Shown here piece by piece: positions 43,540 through 52,792 of a stretch of DNA of 64,000 nucleotides. Below the pieces are notes generated by a model. It ran no database searches. It was not told where the DNA came from and saw only the letters and a list, made by a program, of their open reading frames with translations. Source of the stretch: JAGQYH01 sp041393015 (GTDB lineage Bacteria; Bacteroidota; Bacteroidia; Chitinophagales; JADIYW01); NCBI GenBank assembly GCA_041393015.1, contig JAWKKV010000005.1, forward strand, positions 259,361-323,360, given 5' to 3'. Each line of letters begins with the position of its first letter. Position 1 is the first letter of the stretch. The translations under genes were made by a program, and so were the position numbers.

Positions 43540-45524
43540 TGAGTTATTCTATTGATGTTAATGTCGTAGATAATTGTTTTGTTATAAAAGGCAATACTGA
43601 AGAATTACTACAAAATAAAAGATTATTAATATCACTTAAAAGACTTAATTATTCAGTTGAAAATAACTTCGTTATTATTCCTTTCCGTGAAGAAACTCAA
43701 ATAAAATCTCTTCAAGAAATTCTAGCTTTATTAAATAAGTATAGTTACACTTTTGAGTTAAGTGACAATACACAAAAAGAGTTACAAGCGTTTTCAAAGG
43801 AAGAGGAAAATTTTGAAATATTTAGTGAGAATGCTAGAGCTATTCGAGATAATGAGTTTAATGAGAATCAATCTTTAGTAAAACAATTTGATAACTTTCA
43901 AAAGGTTTTAAATCAAACTTTCTCAAAGGATAGAACACTTTATCCTTTGCAATTATTGTCATCGTTTCATATGGCATTTGCTCAAAATTCTTGCAATTTT
44001 GCTGTTCCAGGTGCTGGTAAAACATCAATAGTTTATGGAGCCTATGCGTTTTTGAAAAGTTTACCTAAAGAAGATTCTCGTCACGTAAATAAACTTTTAG
44101 TAGTTGGACCTCTTTCTTCCTTTGCTCCTTGGGAAAATGAATTTTCAGAATGTTTCGGTTATAAACCAAACTCCTTTAGGATGTCTGGGGATAGTGATAT
44201 TTCAGTGAAACAAAAATTAGAGCATTTATATTCACCAAACTCACCGGAACTTACATTAATTTTTCACGGTGGGGTTGACCGATTTCAAAATGACATCATT
44301 GATTTTTTGAAGCGAAATAAAACAATGGTTGTAGTTGATGAAGCTCACAGAATAAAAAATCCAGAAGGTGTTTGGGGAAGAAGTGTAACTGAAATATCAA
44401 AAGAAGCAGTATCGAGAGTGATTTTAACTGGTACGCCAGTTCCAAATGGGTATCAAGATATTTTCAACCTTTATAAATTTATCTATCCATTCAAGTTTAA
44501 AGAAATTCTAAAATTTCATTATCACAATTTGGAGGATATGACTAATAACAACTCTCCTGAATCACAACGGGTTCAGGAATTAAAAGACAACATTTCACCT
44601 TATTTTATTAGAATTAAGAAGAATGACCTCAAACTTCCACCAATAGAAGAAAAGTACATTCCAGTTGAAATGGATTCCCATCAAAGGGAAATATATGATT
44701 TTATAGAATCCCAATATCTTCCTCATTTTAAAGAGAATAATTCTGCTACAGTTAAAGATATTCTTAACAGAGCAAAGCTAATTAGACTTAGACAAGCTTC
44801 AACAAATCCGTCTCTTTTATCAAAAACTTTGAAAGATTCTTTAGAGAATAATGAGTTAACAGGTGAATTTGACCCAAATGCTATTTTTACTACAGATACT
44901 GATGAGTTCATCAATGATTCCGAGTTCTTTAATAAGATAATAAATTATCCAGCGGTTGAAACTCCAAAAAAGTTTAGAAGTATTTTATCATTGCTTTTAG
45001 AGGAAATATTTCCTGATAATGGGAAGGTAATTATTTGGACTATTTTCATCCAAAATGCTAAAGAATTAAAAATTTATTTAAATCAAAATGGTATTGAATC
45101 AAAACTTCTAATTGGAGAAATTCCGCAGGATGAAAGAGAAGAAACTATTAAGGCATTTAATGACCCATTAAATAATGATTTCAAGGTGATAATTGCTAAC
45201 CCTTTTTCTGTGGCTGAATCAATTTCCTTGCATAAAGGTTGTCACAATGCAATATATTTAGAAAGGGATTATAATTGTTCAAATTTCATACAATCAAAAG
45301 ATCGAATTCATAGGGTTGGTTTAGATGAAAATCAACTAACAAAATATTTCTATATCCTTTCTAAAGATTCAATAGATGAAGTAATAAATGATAAACTACG
45401 ATTGAAAATAGAGCGAATGGAAGAAATTATCAATGATGATATTCCTCTTTTTCAAAGAATTGACAATAATGATGAAACTGACATAATTAATGATTTAATC
45501 TCTAATTATGCTAGAAGAACTTAG
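43539..45524 (+). CDS. SNF2-type superfamily 2 helicase/translocase (island gene 3)
   Basis: A 661-residue DNA-dependent ATPase. The N-terminal 140 residues are a non-motor region. The motor begins with Walker A in VPGAGKTSIVYGA (about 155-165), motif Ia LLVVGPLSSFAPWENEF, Walker B VVVDEAHRIKNPEG (about 265), and motif III VILTGTPVPNGYQDI. The second RecA domain has IWTIFIQNAKELKIYL, IANPFSVAESISLHKGCHNAIYLE and DRIHRVG (motif VI). The SNF2-like GTPxxNxxxDI loop and lack of a strand-separating insert argue for translocation rather than unwinding. It could move along DNA for a restriction complex. The last gene starts 17 bases before its stop. Confidence 0.88.
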   Translation: MSYSIDVNVVDNCFVIKGNTEELLQNKRLLISLKRLNYSVENNFVIIPFREETQIKSLQEILALLNKYSYTFELSDNTQKELQAFSKEEENFEIFSENARAIRDNEFNENQSLVKQFDNFQKVLNQTFSKDRTLYPLQLLSSFHMAFAQNSCNFAVPGAGKTSIVYGAYAFLKSLPKEDSRHVNKLLVVGPLSSFAPWENEFSECFGYKPNSFRMSGDSDISVKQKLEHLYSPNSPELTLIFHGGVDRFQNDIIDFLKRNKTMVVVDEAHRIKNPEGVWGRSVTEISKEAVSRVILTGTPVPNGYQDIFNLYKFIYPFKFKEILKFHYHNLEDMTNNNSPESQRVQELKDNISPYFIRIKKNDLKLPPIEEKYIPVEMDSHQREIYDFIESQYLPHFKENNSATVKDILNRAKLIRLRQASTNPSLLSKTLKDSLENNELTGEFDPNAIFTTDTDEFINDSEFFNKIINYPAVETPKKFRSILSLLLEEIFPDNGKVIIWTIFIQNAKELKIYLNQNGIESKLLIGEIPQDEREETIKAFNDPLNNDFKVIIANPFSVAESISLHKGCHNAIYLERDYNCSNFIQSKDRIHRVGLDENQLTKYFYILSKDSIDEVINDKLRLKIERMEEIINDDIPLFQRIDNNDETDIINDLISNYARRT

Positions 45525-46488
45525 AAGATATAGAAATTTTGGCACTCCAAATTATTTCTTTGAATTACTAAGTACATTAAAAGGAAATCAGGAAGCTACA
45601 TATACAAGAACCGACATCGAAAAATTATTTTATAACCGAGTAATTGATGGTAGAAGTATTTTTGATGGTTGTATTGAAATAGCCATAAAAACAGAAATAT
45701 TAATATTTGAAAACGAATTTCTATCTTTAAGTAACGGTTTTACTGATTCATTGAATAGTATTAGCCAAATGAGAGATAAATTCGTTGAATACCTTTTTAA
45801 GGCATTAAAGGATGATGATGAATTTCATAAAATATTTTGTTCTGATTATTTATCCCACGATGTAATTTACAAGTCATTACAAATAAACAATAGAGCTTTT
45901 AGCTTAAAATATTCAAATTTCAAACAATTATTGATTGACTTTGAAGCAATTAAAACTCATCCAACAACTGAACTAAAAAGTTTTATTATTAATAATCGTT
46001 ACAAGAAACTTTTTGATAAGACAGTATTACCTGAGATTAAAAAAAGAAAAATTGGTATTGAAGAGTTTCGAAAAGCAATGGAGCAACAGCAAATCTATGG
46101 TGAAGAAGCTGAAAAATTTGTTTTAAATTTTGAGTTCATTAGGCTTAACAAGCATAAAGAAATTGATTGGGTTGCTGAGTATATAGTTAATGAGGGTTAC
46201 GATATAGCATCTTATAACCACGAATCTGATGAATTACCAAATCGTTTTATAGAAGTAAAATCATACGATGGTGAAACACCATATTTTTTCTGGTCTAGAA
46301 ATGAATATTCAGTTGCAAAACTAAAGAAATACGATTATTGGTTATACTTAGTTAATCGATCCGAAATGGATAAATCTGAGTATATTCCAATTATGATACA
46401 GAATCCATATGAGGAAATACTGAGTAATGACGAAAATTGGGATAAACAAATAGAAAAATATAAAGTTGAATTAATACGCATACGCTAA
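45508..46488 (+). CDS. DUF3883 / PD-(D/E)XK-like nuclease protein (island gene 4)
   Basis: A 326-residue protein. The first 190 residues are helical and unrecognised. From about residue 195 comes a DUF3883-type domain: GEEAEKFVLNFEFIRL, then GYDIASYN with Asp232, and RFIEVKSYDG with Glu249 and Lys251. This Asp-x(16)-Glu-x-Lys arrangement is the PD-(D/E)XK nuclease active site, followed by FFWSRNEYSVAK, which is also typical. It could be the endonuclease of the system. The gene overlaps the helicase gene by 17 bases. After it the base composition returns to normal. Confidence 0.8.
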   Translation: MLEELRRYRNFGTPNYFFELLSTLKGNQEATYTRTDIEKLFYNRVIDGRSIFDGCIEIAIKTEILIFENEFLSLSNGFTDSLNSISQMRDKFVEYLFKALKDDDEFHKIFCSDYLSHDVIYKSLQINNRAFSLKYSNFKQLLIDFEAIKTHPTTELKSFIINNRYKKLFDKTVLPEIKKRKIGIEEFRKAMEQQQIYGEEAEKFVLNFEFIRLNKHKEIDWVAEYIVNEGYDIASYNHESDELPNRFIEVKSYDGETPYFFWSRNEYSVAKLKKYDYWLYLVNRSEMDKSEYIPIMIQNPYEEILSNDENWDKQIEKYKVELIRIR

Positions 46489-46629
46489 AAGCCATACACA
46501 TTTGCAAATCGCTAAAGCCAAAACACAAGCCCAAAATTGCAAAAGAGTATCTATTTGCTAACGCTACTCTTCACTAAAAAATCTAATTCTACTCAGCAAT
46601 CAAATATAATGGTTGAATATTTAATTGCC
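46489..46629. other. gap after the restriction-like island
   Basis: Repeated GCTAAA-AGCC-like words, the palindrome ATTTGCAAAT and the hairpin AAGAGTA (46543-46549) / TACTCTT (46565-46571). The hairpin may be a weak terminator. This stretch does not look like the AT-rich island and could mark its right boundary. No att-type direct repeat was found by eye. Confidence 0.35.
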
Positions 46630-47157
46630 TCAAAACACCCTTATTACTTTGGCTACTCGCCAAGTATAGCCTTTGGTGGAAACAGTTGAAATTCTAACTT
46701 GCCTATCTCGTCCGGAAGCAGCATGAATAAATTGACTTTCTATGCCTTTGGGCTCGGTGATAATGCCAACATGGTTGATTACATTTTTAGTAGAACTTAG
46801 AAACAACAATACATCTCCCTTTTGAGCTTCTTCAATTGGAATTTCTGTTCCGAAATGCTCAAACTCACGCGAAATTCTAGGCACTTTTATGCCATAGCGG
46901 TTAAAGACAAAATTGACCAATCCGGAACAGTCAAAACCATCCACTCCACAACCGGCAGGCACATAAGGCGTTCCTAACAATTGCATGGCAAAATCCACTA
47001 TACTATCTACCAAATAAGCGCTGGGGTCTAAGAAAATGATTGGCGATTCTTCTGCCATTGTAGTGTCTGTAACTGTTGGCAGATCATTTTTGCCATAGGT
47101 CCTAAAAAAAGTAACAAAAAACAATACTAGTACAAGCGTCAATCTTTCTACCTTCAT
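46630..47157 (-). CDS. NlpC/P60 family cell-wall hydrolase
   Basis: The start at ATG 47157 (MKVERLTL...) gives a signal peptide; an ATG at 47178 would add seven polar residues. The NlpC/P60 domain is complete: LLGTPYVPAGCGVDGFDCSGLV with the catalytic Cys, INHVGIITEP with the catalytic His, and FIHAA with the third polar position. It cuts peptidoglycan stem peptides in the periplasm. Length of 175 residues is normal for a single-domain member. It stands alone on the minus strand. Confidence 0.9.
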   Translation of the reverse strand: MKVERLTLVLVLFFVTFFRTYGKNDLPTVTDTTMAEESPIIFLDPSAYLVDSIVDFAMQLLGTPYVPAGCGVDGFDCSGLVNFVFNRYGIKVPRISREFEHFGTEIPIEEAQKGDVLLFLSSTKNVINHVGIITEPKGIESQFIHAASGRDRQVRISTVSTKGYTWRVAKVIRVF

Positions 47158-47355
47158 ATGGCTTGAATTCTTTTCCAAAAATAGTTATTTATATGAATAA
47201 TGTTGACGAATTATATTTATTGTGTTTCAAGGCAATCCCAAATAGTTCGAAAAGAAAAAGACACTAATTGCACTAATACATACAAATATTAAACTAAAGA
47301 AATTTGTAGTTTTAAGCTCAACTTATATTGATTTAATCACTAAAACTAAGTCCTC

Positions 47356-47943
47356 TTGAAAGCAAAAACATCCGGGATCATTTATATCGCTGTATTAGCT
47401 GCTCTTATCTGTAGTTTCTGCGATAAAATACATGTCATCACCAATACTTTATACTATCCTCAACCTGTTTTCGACGGGCAGCCATGGTGGACTTTCCCTG
47501 GTTTCTTTGTAGCATTTGTTACCATGTGCATCGTTTATTTACAGTTGGTGAAACATCTGCCTGCTCAAATTGATAAAACCTTCAGTACTAGTAGTGGCAA
47601 TGTCCAAAAACTTACAGAGTCGCTTTTACTTTTTGCATTTGTTTATCTACTCAGCGGTTTTGGAAATGAATATCCACTTTACCTAAACGTTTTGTTTTAT
47701 AGCACCTTCTTAATAAGACTTGCCGTAACTTCTGACAAGCAGTTTATTTTGATTGTAAGTCTAATATTGGGCATTAGCGGTACTCTGGGCGAAGGATTAC
47801 TAAGTGAGTTTGGTTTGGTTTATTACACCAAACCAGTTGTTTTCCATATGCCACTATGGTTGGCTGGTGTTTATATGCATGGCGCCTTTGCTTTAAGAGC
47901 ATGCATGCGATTTTTTGTTTATCGATTGCAACCAGCAAACTAG
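47356..47943 (+). CDS. integral membrane protein of unknown function
   Basis: A 195-residue protein starting at TTG 47356, with about six hydrophobic segments and short loops. Notable are YYPQPVFDGQPWWTFPGF in the first loop and FHMPLWLAGVYMHGAFALRACMRFF near the end. The first resembles eukaryotic Insig-like and some uncharacterised bacterial membrane proteins, but I would not call it a homologue on this alone. No ATG gives a comparable N-terminus. It precedes the J-domain gene by 136 bases on the same strand. Confidence 0.6.
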   Translation: MKAKTSGIIYIAVLAALICSFCDKIHVITNTLYYPQPVFDGQPWWTFPGFFVAFVTMCIVYLQLVKHLPAQIDKTFSTSSGNVQKLTESLLLFAFVYLLSGFGNEYPLYLNVLFYSTFLIRLAVTSDKQFILIVSLILGISGTLGEGLLSEFGLVYYTKPVVFHMPLWLAGVYMHGAFALRACMRFFVYRLQPAN

Positions 47944-48079
47944 ATTTCTTCATTCGTCGGGCTTTTCAAATTGCGACACATTTACAAACCGTTAAACGAT
48001 TGAACAAAAGGCAATACTTTATTCATCATGTGACTCAAATAAATAGCATAGCTTTGCGCGCTCAATTGAAATAATACAC

Positions 48080-48526
48080 ATGCAAAGGATCAATGAATAC
48101 AAAAGATTATTTAAGATAGAAGGTGCTATTGATCTTCAAGCATTGAAAACAACTTACAGAGGATTAGTAAAAGAATGGCATCCTGATAAATTTCAAGACG
48201 AAGAAAAAAAAGAAGAGGCCAATAGTAAAAGTCTTAAAATAATTGATGGCTATCATTTTTTGGTAAGTATCGCACCGGAAACAAAAGCTGCCAATTTAGA
48301 AGAATATAAGGTTACTACTACTGAATCAAAAATTGTAGATTTTCAGCATAAAAAAACCACCTTAGAACTTACGTTTGAGGATGGCAGCACTTATGAATAT
48401 TTTGGAGTCAGTAAAAATCTTTTTAACAAGTTTGTGAATAGCGATCTTCGTACTCGTTTTGCGAAAAGAAAACTTTTCCATTCATTTCTTTATAGAAAGC
48501 AGAAGAAAGCTGCCGTAATGGTGTAA
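48080..48526 (+). CDS. J-domain and KTSC-domain protein
   Basis: A 148-residue cytoplasmic protein. Residues about 7-65 form a J-domain-like helical hairpin with the HPDKF motif (HPD, needed to stimulate Hsp70 ATPase). Residues about 75-140 match the KTSC domain (TTLELTFEDGSTYEYFGVSKNLFNKFV, then YRKQ), a small domain found in RNA-associated and phage proteins. The combination is known in Bacteroidota but its role is not. It may recruit DnaK to a KTSC-bound partner. Confidence 0.82.
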   Translation: MQRINEYKRLFKIEGAIDLQALKTTYRGLVKEWHPDKFQDEEKKEEANSKSLKIIDGYHFLVSIAPETKAANLEEYKVTTTESKIVDFQHKKTTLELTFEDGSTYEYFGVSKNLFNKFVNSDLRTRFAKRKLFHSFLYRKQKKAAVMV

Positions 48527-48586
48527 GCGATATGATAAAAGCGAAAATTCAAATGTTCAACTTTTAAACCAAAATTTACCGCTCAC

Positions 48587-49870
48587 CTATTCTGACTTAT
48601 CTTTTGATTTGAAAAACACGGGTTTAAAAGTAATCATTGTCCACGCCCAATTGTTGAAACGTCCCTTTGTTCCACTATTGATTACACCTAATGATTCTGT
48701 AGGCAGCAATACTGACCAACCCACAAAAAAATCAACCATTTCATGAATCTTATAGGAGTAAACGGCATCTATTTCTCCCCCAAGACCTCTGGCTAAGGCG
48801 CTACTTACATTTTCAGGATCAGGTAGATCATTTCCCAACATAAAATAATGTCCGTCAATGGCCAATGTAGACTTATCTCCAAATTTTCCTTGAACCCCTA
48901 ATTGAATATCTAATAAACCTGCACCATCCGTGTGAGCTGGAATATTTATGAAATAATCCATAAAGCCATAAAATTTATGATTGGTGGCATATAAAGTGTT
49001 GAAGGTCCTTGACTTGGCATCCCCAACTTTAAAGGCGTTATTCCCGGAAAGGTAATCGGCTCCTACAGAAATCTTTGTTTTCTTAACGGTATAACTTGCA
49101 GTTGCAGCCGCCATAAATGCGTTTACCGATGTACCTGAGTTAAGCTTACCGAATTGATAATAAAAAGTAGCATTGGCCTTAAAACCATTACTCGTAAATT
49201 GCAAATGCGGCCCCAATGTTCCCGTAAAATATAAAGTAGTGTCAGCTGCATTTTCTACACCGTTGGCTATGCCAATAATGCTCATTTGTAACTTATCTTT
49301 GAAAGTTTTGTTTACCCAAAAATAAGACAATGCTCTATAGCCGGCAATTGTATAAGGCGTTTTACTCAAATCGAAATTATCATTGTTGTAAGCACCTCCC
49401 AAGTTTAAAGTCCATCCTTGCTTTTCAAAGCCCAATACTATGGCATCATGACTTCTTGCCTGTTGCGCCCACTCAACATTTCCCATTAAACGATGATCAT
49501 CATATACCAATTCTTGTCTGCCCAATTTTAAAGTAAAAAACTCTCCCATTTTAAGCTTTGCCCAAGCTTCATGTAAAGAAATACCAGCTGGATCAGACAG
49601 ACTTAACTGTGCTTCATCGCCCCAAATTCTAACATCTTGAATCGATATTTTAGTCGTGAATATTTTATGATCATACTCCGCCACCAATCTGCTCCGTTGA
49701 GAAAAAATTACCGCCGTTTTTAAACCAGGACTAAATAATTTACTATATCCGTTATTGATTTCTAATCTAGGCCGAATTTCTCCACTTAAAACAAACTGAG
49801 CCTTTAAAGCAGGAGAGAAAGTCAATAACAACAATTGCAACAAGGTAAAAACAATATACTTCTTCATCAT
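48587..49870 (-). CDS. alginate-export-type outer-membrane porin
   Basis: A 427-residue outer-membrane barrel with signal peptide (1-25). The N-terminal barrel strands SGEIRPRLEIN, then SQRSRLVAEYD, WGDEAQLSLSDPAGISLHEAWAKLK and LGRQELVYDDHRLMGNVEWAQQARSHDA, match the alginate_exp family. In Bacteroidota such porins often lie near nitrogen-oxide or respiration genes, perhaps for nitrite or substrate passage. It starts 49 bases after the Rrf2 gene on the same strand and so is probably cotranscribed with it. Confidence 0.88.
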   Translation of the reverse strand: MMKKYIVFTLLQLLLLTFSPALKAQFVLSGEIRPRLEINNGYSKLFSPGLKTAVIFSQRSRLVAEYDHKIFTTKISIQDVRIWGDEAQLSLSDPAGISLHEAWAKLKMGEFFTLKLGRQELVYDDHRLMGNVEWAQQARSHDAIVLGFEKQGWTLNLGGAYNNDNFDLSKTPYTIAGYRALSYFWVNKTFKDKLQMSIIGIANGVENAADTTLYFTGTLGPHLQFTSNGFKANATFYYQFGKLNSGTSVNAFMAAATASYTVKKTKISVGADYLSGNNAFKVGDAKSRTFNTLYATNHKFYGFMDYFINIPAHTDGAGLLDIQLGVQGKFGDKSTLAIDGHYFMLGNDLPDPENVSSALARGLGGEIDAVYSYKIHEMVDFFVGWSVLLPTESLGVINSGTKGRFNNWAWTMITFKPVFFKSKDKSE

Positions 49871-49919
49871 AATGTATATATTTATATTATCATCTCTTTA
49901 TCCTTAATAAATCAAAAAA

Positions 49920-50357
49920 CTATTGGGTGTATGAGATAAAACTTTTACGTGCTTTAATATCATTGCATACATCTTCTAATGTAGTGCTGGCTAAAAATGC
50001 ATACATCTGGTTACGGATGTCTGAATAAGCATTGTGAAAAGGACAAGGCCGTTCAGACGTGCATTCCGTAAAACCGATGACACAGTTATTTAAAACTTCG
50101 AAGCCTTCAATAGCAAGATAAATATCCATTAATGTTATTTCACTAGCTGCCTTTGCTAACCCAAACCCACCATGTGGACCTTTTATGGATTTTAGGATCT
50201 TCTGTTTGGCTAAAATTTGTAGTATTTTCCTTAAAAATGGTAAAGGTAAATTTTGTGATGTGGCAATCTCTTCCGGACTTATTAAGTGTTCCTCTACGGC
50301 ATATAAACTTATATAATATGCGGCTTGAAAACCATACTGAGATTTTTTCGCAAACAT
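49920..50357 (-). CDS. Rrf2-family transcriptional regulator (NsrR-like)
   Basis: A 145-residue cytoplasmic regulator. The N-terminal winged helix (YGFQAAYYISLYA, then LPLPFLRKILQILAKQKILKSIKGPHGGF) is typical of Rrf2. In the sensor loop three cysteines occur as C-x6-C-x5-C (NNCVIGFTECTSERPC), the layout of the [Fe-S] ligands of NsrR and IscR. It is divergent from nirK, so an NO sensor (NsrR) is the likely role. It could repress nirK and the porin gene when NO is absent. A TAACATTTTAAATACTA near 50399 in the shared gap resembles a NsrR-type palindrome, but with mismatches. Confidence 0.88.
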   Translation of the reverse strand: MFAKKSQYGFQAAYYISLYAVEEHLISPEEIATSQNLPLPFLRKILQILAKQKILKSIKGPHGGFGLAKAASEITLMDIYLAIEGFEVLNNCVIGFTECTSERPCPFHNAYSDIRNQMYAFLASTTLEDVCNDIKARKSFISYTQ

Positions 50358-50463
50358 CCTTTTAAATTTGGTTTAACTAATACTCCCCTATCTCTACGTA
50401 ACATTTTAAATACTATCTAATACCTAACAAGCTATTTTGATCTAAATTTATTTAAAAGATTAC

Positions 50464-50503
50464 AAGGTCTTTTTATATTTTATTCAAATATAGTGTATAT
50501 TTG
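50464..50503 (+). promoter_or_regulatory. nirK promoter
   Basis: TATATTTG (50496-50503) matches the -7 element exactly. AAGGTCTTTTTATATTTTAT (50464-50483, plus one T) is identical to the element before the nos cytochrome gene. AAAAGA (50454-50459) and TCTTTT (50468-50473) form an inverted repeat around -43. No clear TGAYnnnnRTCA site is seen here. Confidence 0.6.
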
Positions 50504-50549
50504 TTAAAACAATTAAGTAAACTCATTCATTACTCATAAAAATTTTAAA

Positions 50550-52004
50550 ATGAAAAAGTTAAATATCAACTCATTGACTATTCTGCCACTATTGGGAGGT
50601 TTTTTCCTCCTTACTTTAATTACAGGTTGTAACACAAGCGATCAAAATGTTCATTGGGACTCAGCTACGGCAAAAATTATTGGAGAGATACAACATCCAA
50701 CTGTTCTTCCGCCTAATGTTCCGCCACCGGTAAAACCCAACAGAGGAGCATTAAAGCAAATTATTAATATGGAAGTAGTAGAAAAAGTTGGTCGTTTAGC
50801 CGACGGCGTTGAATACGACTTCTGGACATTTAGTGGTACTGTACCCGGAGAATTTATTAGAATTGCCGAAGGAGATGAAGTAGAATTTCACTTAAAAAAC
50901 CATCCTGATAACAAATTTGCACACAATATTGATTTGCATGCCGTAACCGGTTCCGGTGGTGGAGCAGCTTCTTCATTTACCGCTCCGGGGCACGAAAGTA
51001 TCTTCTCATTTAAAGCGCTCAACCCGGGTTTATATGTGTATCACTGTGCAACTGCACCCGTTGGAATGCATATAGCCAACGGAATGTATGGTTTAATTTT
51101 AGTAGAACCCAAAGAAGGTTTACCGGAAGTAGATAGAGAGTACTACATTATGCAAGGTGATTTTTATACGGTTGGTAAATATGGTGAAAGAGGCCAACAA
51201 TCCTTTTCAATGGAAAAAGCGATGGAAGAGAATCCGGATTATGTAGTATTTAATGGATCGGTTGGAAGTTTAACCGGTGACAATTCATTACATGCAGAAG
51301 TGGGCGAAACCATTCGTTTATATGTAGGAAATGGAGGCCCCAACTTAGTGTCTAGTTTCCATGCCATTGGAGAAATTTTCGATAGGGTTCATGTAGAAGG
51401 TGGTGACATGATTAATAAAAATGTACAAACAACTTTAATTCCTGCAGGTGGAGCCGCTATTATTGAATTTAAAGTAGAAGTACCGGGAGAAGTTATTTTA
51501 GTTGACCATAGTATTTTCAGAGCTTTTAACAAAGGGGCTTTAGGAAAAATAGAAGTATCAGGTGATGAAAACAAATCTATTTACAGTGGTAAAATCGATG
51601 ATAGAATATACCAAATTGAAGGTGGAGCGGTACAAGTGATGCCTGAAGTAGAAAGAGAGCCAATTATTGCAGGATCGCTCAAAGAAAAAATATCAGAAGG
51701 GAAAATAGTGTATGATAATTTCTGTAAAGCTTGTCACCAAGCCGGCGGTAAAGGATTTACAGGTGTTTATCCTCCGTTAGCTAATTCTTCTTACTTTAAA
51801 GGCGATGTCAACAAAGCCATCAGTGCTGTAGTGAATGGACTGTCCGGTGTTATTACCGTTAATGGAACTGAATACAACAGTGCTATGCCGGCACAAGTAC
51901 TTTCAGATGAGGAAGTTTCTAACGTAATTACTTATATTCTAAATGAGTTTGACAATGATGGTGGTGAAGTTACGCCTGCACAAGTTAAAGCACAACGTAA
52001 GTAA
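50550..52004 (+). CDS. nirK: copper nitrite reductase NirK fused to a cytochrome c domain
   Basis: A 484-residue periplasmic enzyme reducing nitrite to NO. After a lipoprotein-type signal (ITGC) come two cupredoxin domains. Type 1 copper ligands: His125 (HNIDLH), the His165-Cys166 pair (YHCATAP) and Met173. Type 2 ligands are His130, His165 and the later His320 (VDHSIF). From about residue 380 a cytochrome c domain follows with Cys392, Cys395 and His396 (FCKACHQAGG) and a distal Met (NSAMPAQ). Such C-terminal cytochrome fusions let the enzyme take electrons directly. It leads an operon with the FGE-like, SCO and SMP-30 genes. Confidence 0.95.
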   Translation: MKKLNINSLTILPLLGGFFLLTLITGCNTSDQNVHWDSATAKIIGEIQHPTVLPPNVPPPVKPNRGALKQIINMEVVEKVGRLADGVEYDFWTFSGTVPGEFIRIAEGDEVEFHLKNHPDNKFAHNIDLHAVTGSGGGAASSFTAPGHESIFSFKALNPGLYVYHCATAPVGMHIANGMYGLILVEPKEGLPEVDREYYIMQGDFYTVGKYGERGQQSFSMEKAMEENPDYVVFNGSVGSLTGDNSLHAEVGETIRLYVGNGGPNLVSSFHAIGEIFDRVHVEGGDMINKNVQTTLIPAGGAAIIEFKVEVPGEVILVDHSIFRAFNKGALGKIEVSGDENKSIYSGKIDDRIYQIEGGAVQVMPEVEREPIIAGSLKEKISEGKIVYDNFCKACHQAGGKGFTGVYPPLANSSYFKGDVNKAISAVVNGLSGVITVNGTEYNSAMPAQVLSDEEVSNVITYILNEFDNDGGEVTPAQVKAQRK

Positions 52005-52026
52005 TATTGTAGTTTAAAGCGAAAAC

Positions 52027-52791
52027 ATGAAACTAACTATTGTTCTATTTTGGATCTCTTTTACCTTGCTTAGCTATGGGCAAGGTTGCCAAACTGCTGA
52101 AGTAAAGTTGCAGTCCGGTGAATATATCCCAATGTATAATGATAGTTCGAATAAACGCATTTATGTAGAAAATTTTAGCATGGATGCAACTGCAGTTACC
52201 AATGAACAGTTTCTTGCATTTGTTAAAGCCAATCCCGAATGGCAAAAAAGCAAGGTGAAAAGTATTTTTGCCGAAGCCTCTTACCTATCGCATTGGGAGA
52301 ATGATACCATTTTAGGAGCACAGGTTGATCCCCGTGCTCCTATTGTTTATGTTTCTTGGTTTGCTGCCAAAGCCTACAGTAAATGGTGCGGTAGAGCCTT
52401 ACCAACTGTAGATCAATGGGAATATGCCGCACAAGCTGATAAATATAATGCGGCAGGCAATAGTGATGAATTTAAAAATGAACTACTGCGACTATATGAG
52501 AAAAAGCAACATAACCATCAAACAGCAGTAGGTAAAGGTGAACCTAACTATTGGGGCATTTTCGATATGCATGGTTTGATTTGGGAATGGACCATTGATT
52601 TTAACTCTATTTTAATTTCAGGTGAATCCAGAAAAGATGGCTCACTAGACAGAAATTTATTTTGCGCAGGAGGAAGTTTGGGAAGTGTAGATCCTTTAAA
52701 CTATGCTGCATTTTTACGCTATGCTTTTAGAGGCAGTCTAAAAGCCAAGTATTGTTTAAAAGGATTAGGGTTTAGAACCGTAAATAATTAA
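52027..52791 (+). CDS. formylglycine-generating-enzyme-like (SUMF1/FGE) protein
   Basis: A 254-residue secreted protein with a signal peptide ending SYGQG. The FGE-sulfatase fold is marked by MDATAVTNEQFLAFVKANP, YVSWFAAKAYSKWCGRALPTVDQWEYAA, GLIWEWTID and FRGSLKAKYCLKGLGFRTV. The active-site Cys pair of true FGE is not obvious, so it may not oxidise cysteine; such proteins next to nirK are common in Bacteroidota and may help assemble or modify the enzyme. It starts 22 bases after nirK and ends one base before the SCO start. Confidence 0.85.
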   Translation: MKLTIVLFWISFTLLSYGQGCQTAEVKLQSGEYIPMYNDSSNKRIYVENFSMDATAVTNEQFLAFVKANPEWQKSKVKSIFAEASYLSHWENDTILGAQVDPRAPIVYVSWFAAKAYSKWCGRALPTVDQWEYAAQADKYNAAGNSDEFKNELLRLYEKKQHNHQTAVGKGEPNYWGIFDMHGLIWEWTIDFNSILISGESRKDGSLDRNLFCAGGSLGSVDPLNYAAFLRYAFRGSLKAKYCLKGLGFRTVNN

Positions 52792-52792
52792 T

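Noticed and set aside
46489..46629. Integron attC-like or attachment site at the right of the restriction-like island
   Set aside because: GTTRRRY/RYYYAAC cores are not paired and no matching direct repeat is visible at the left boundary, so I only describe the gap.
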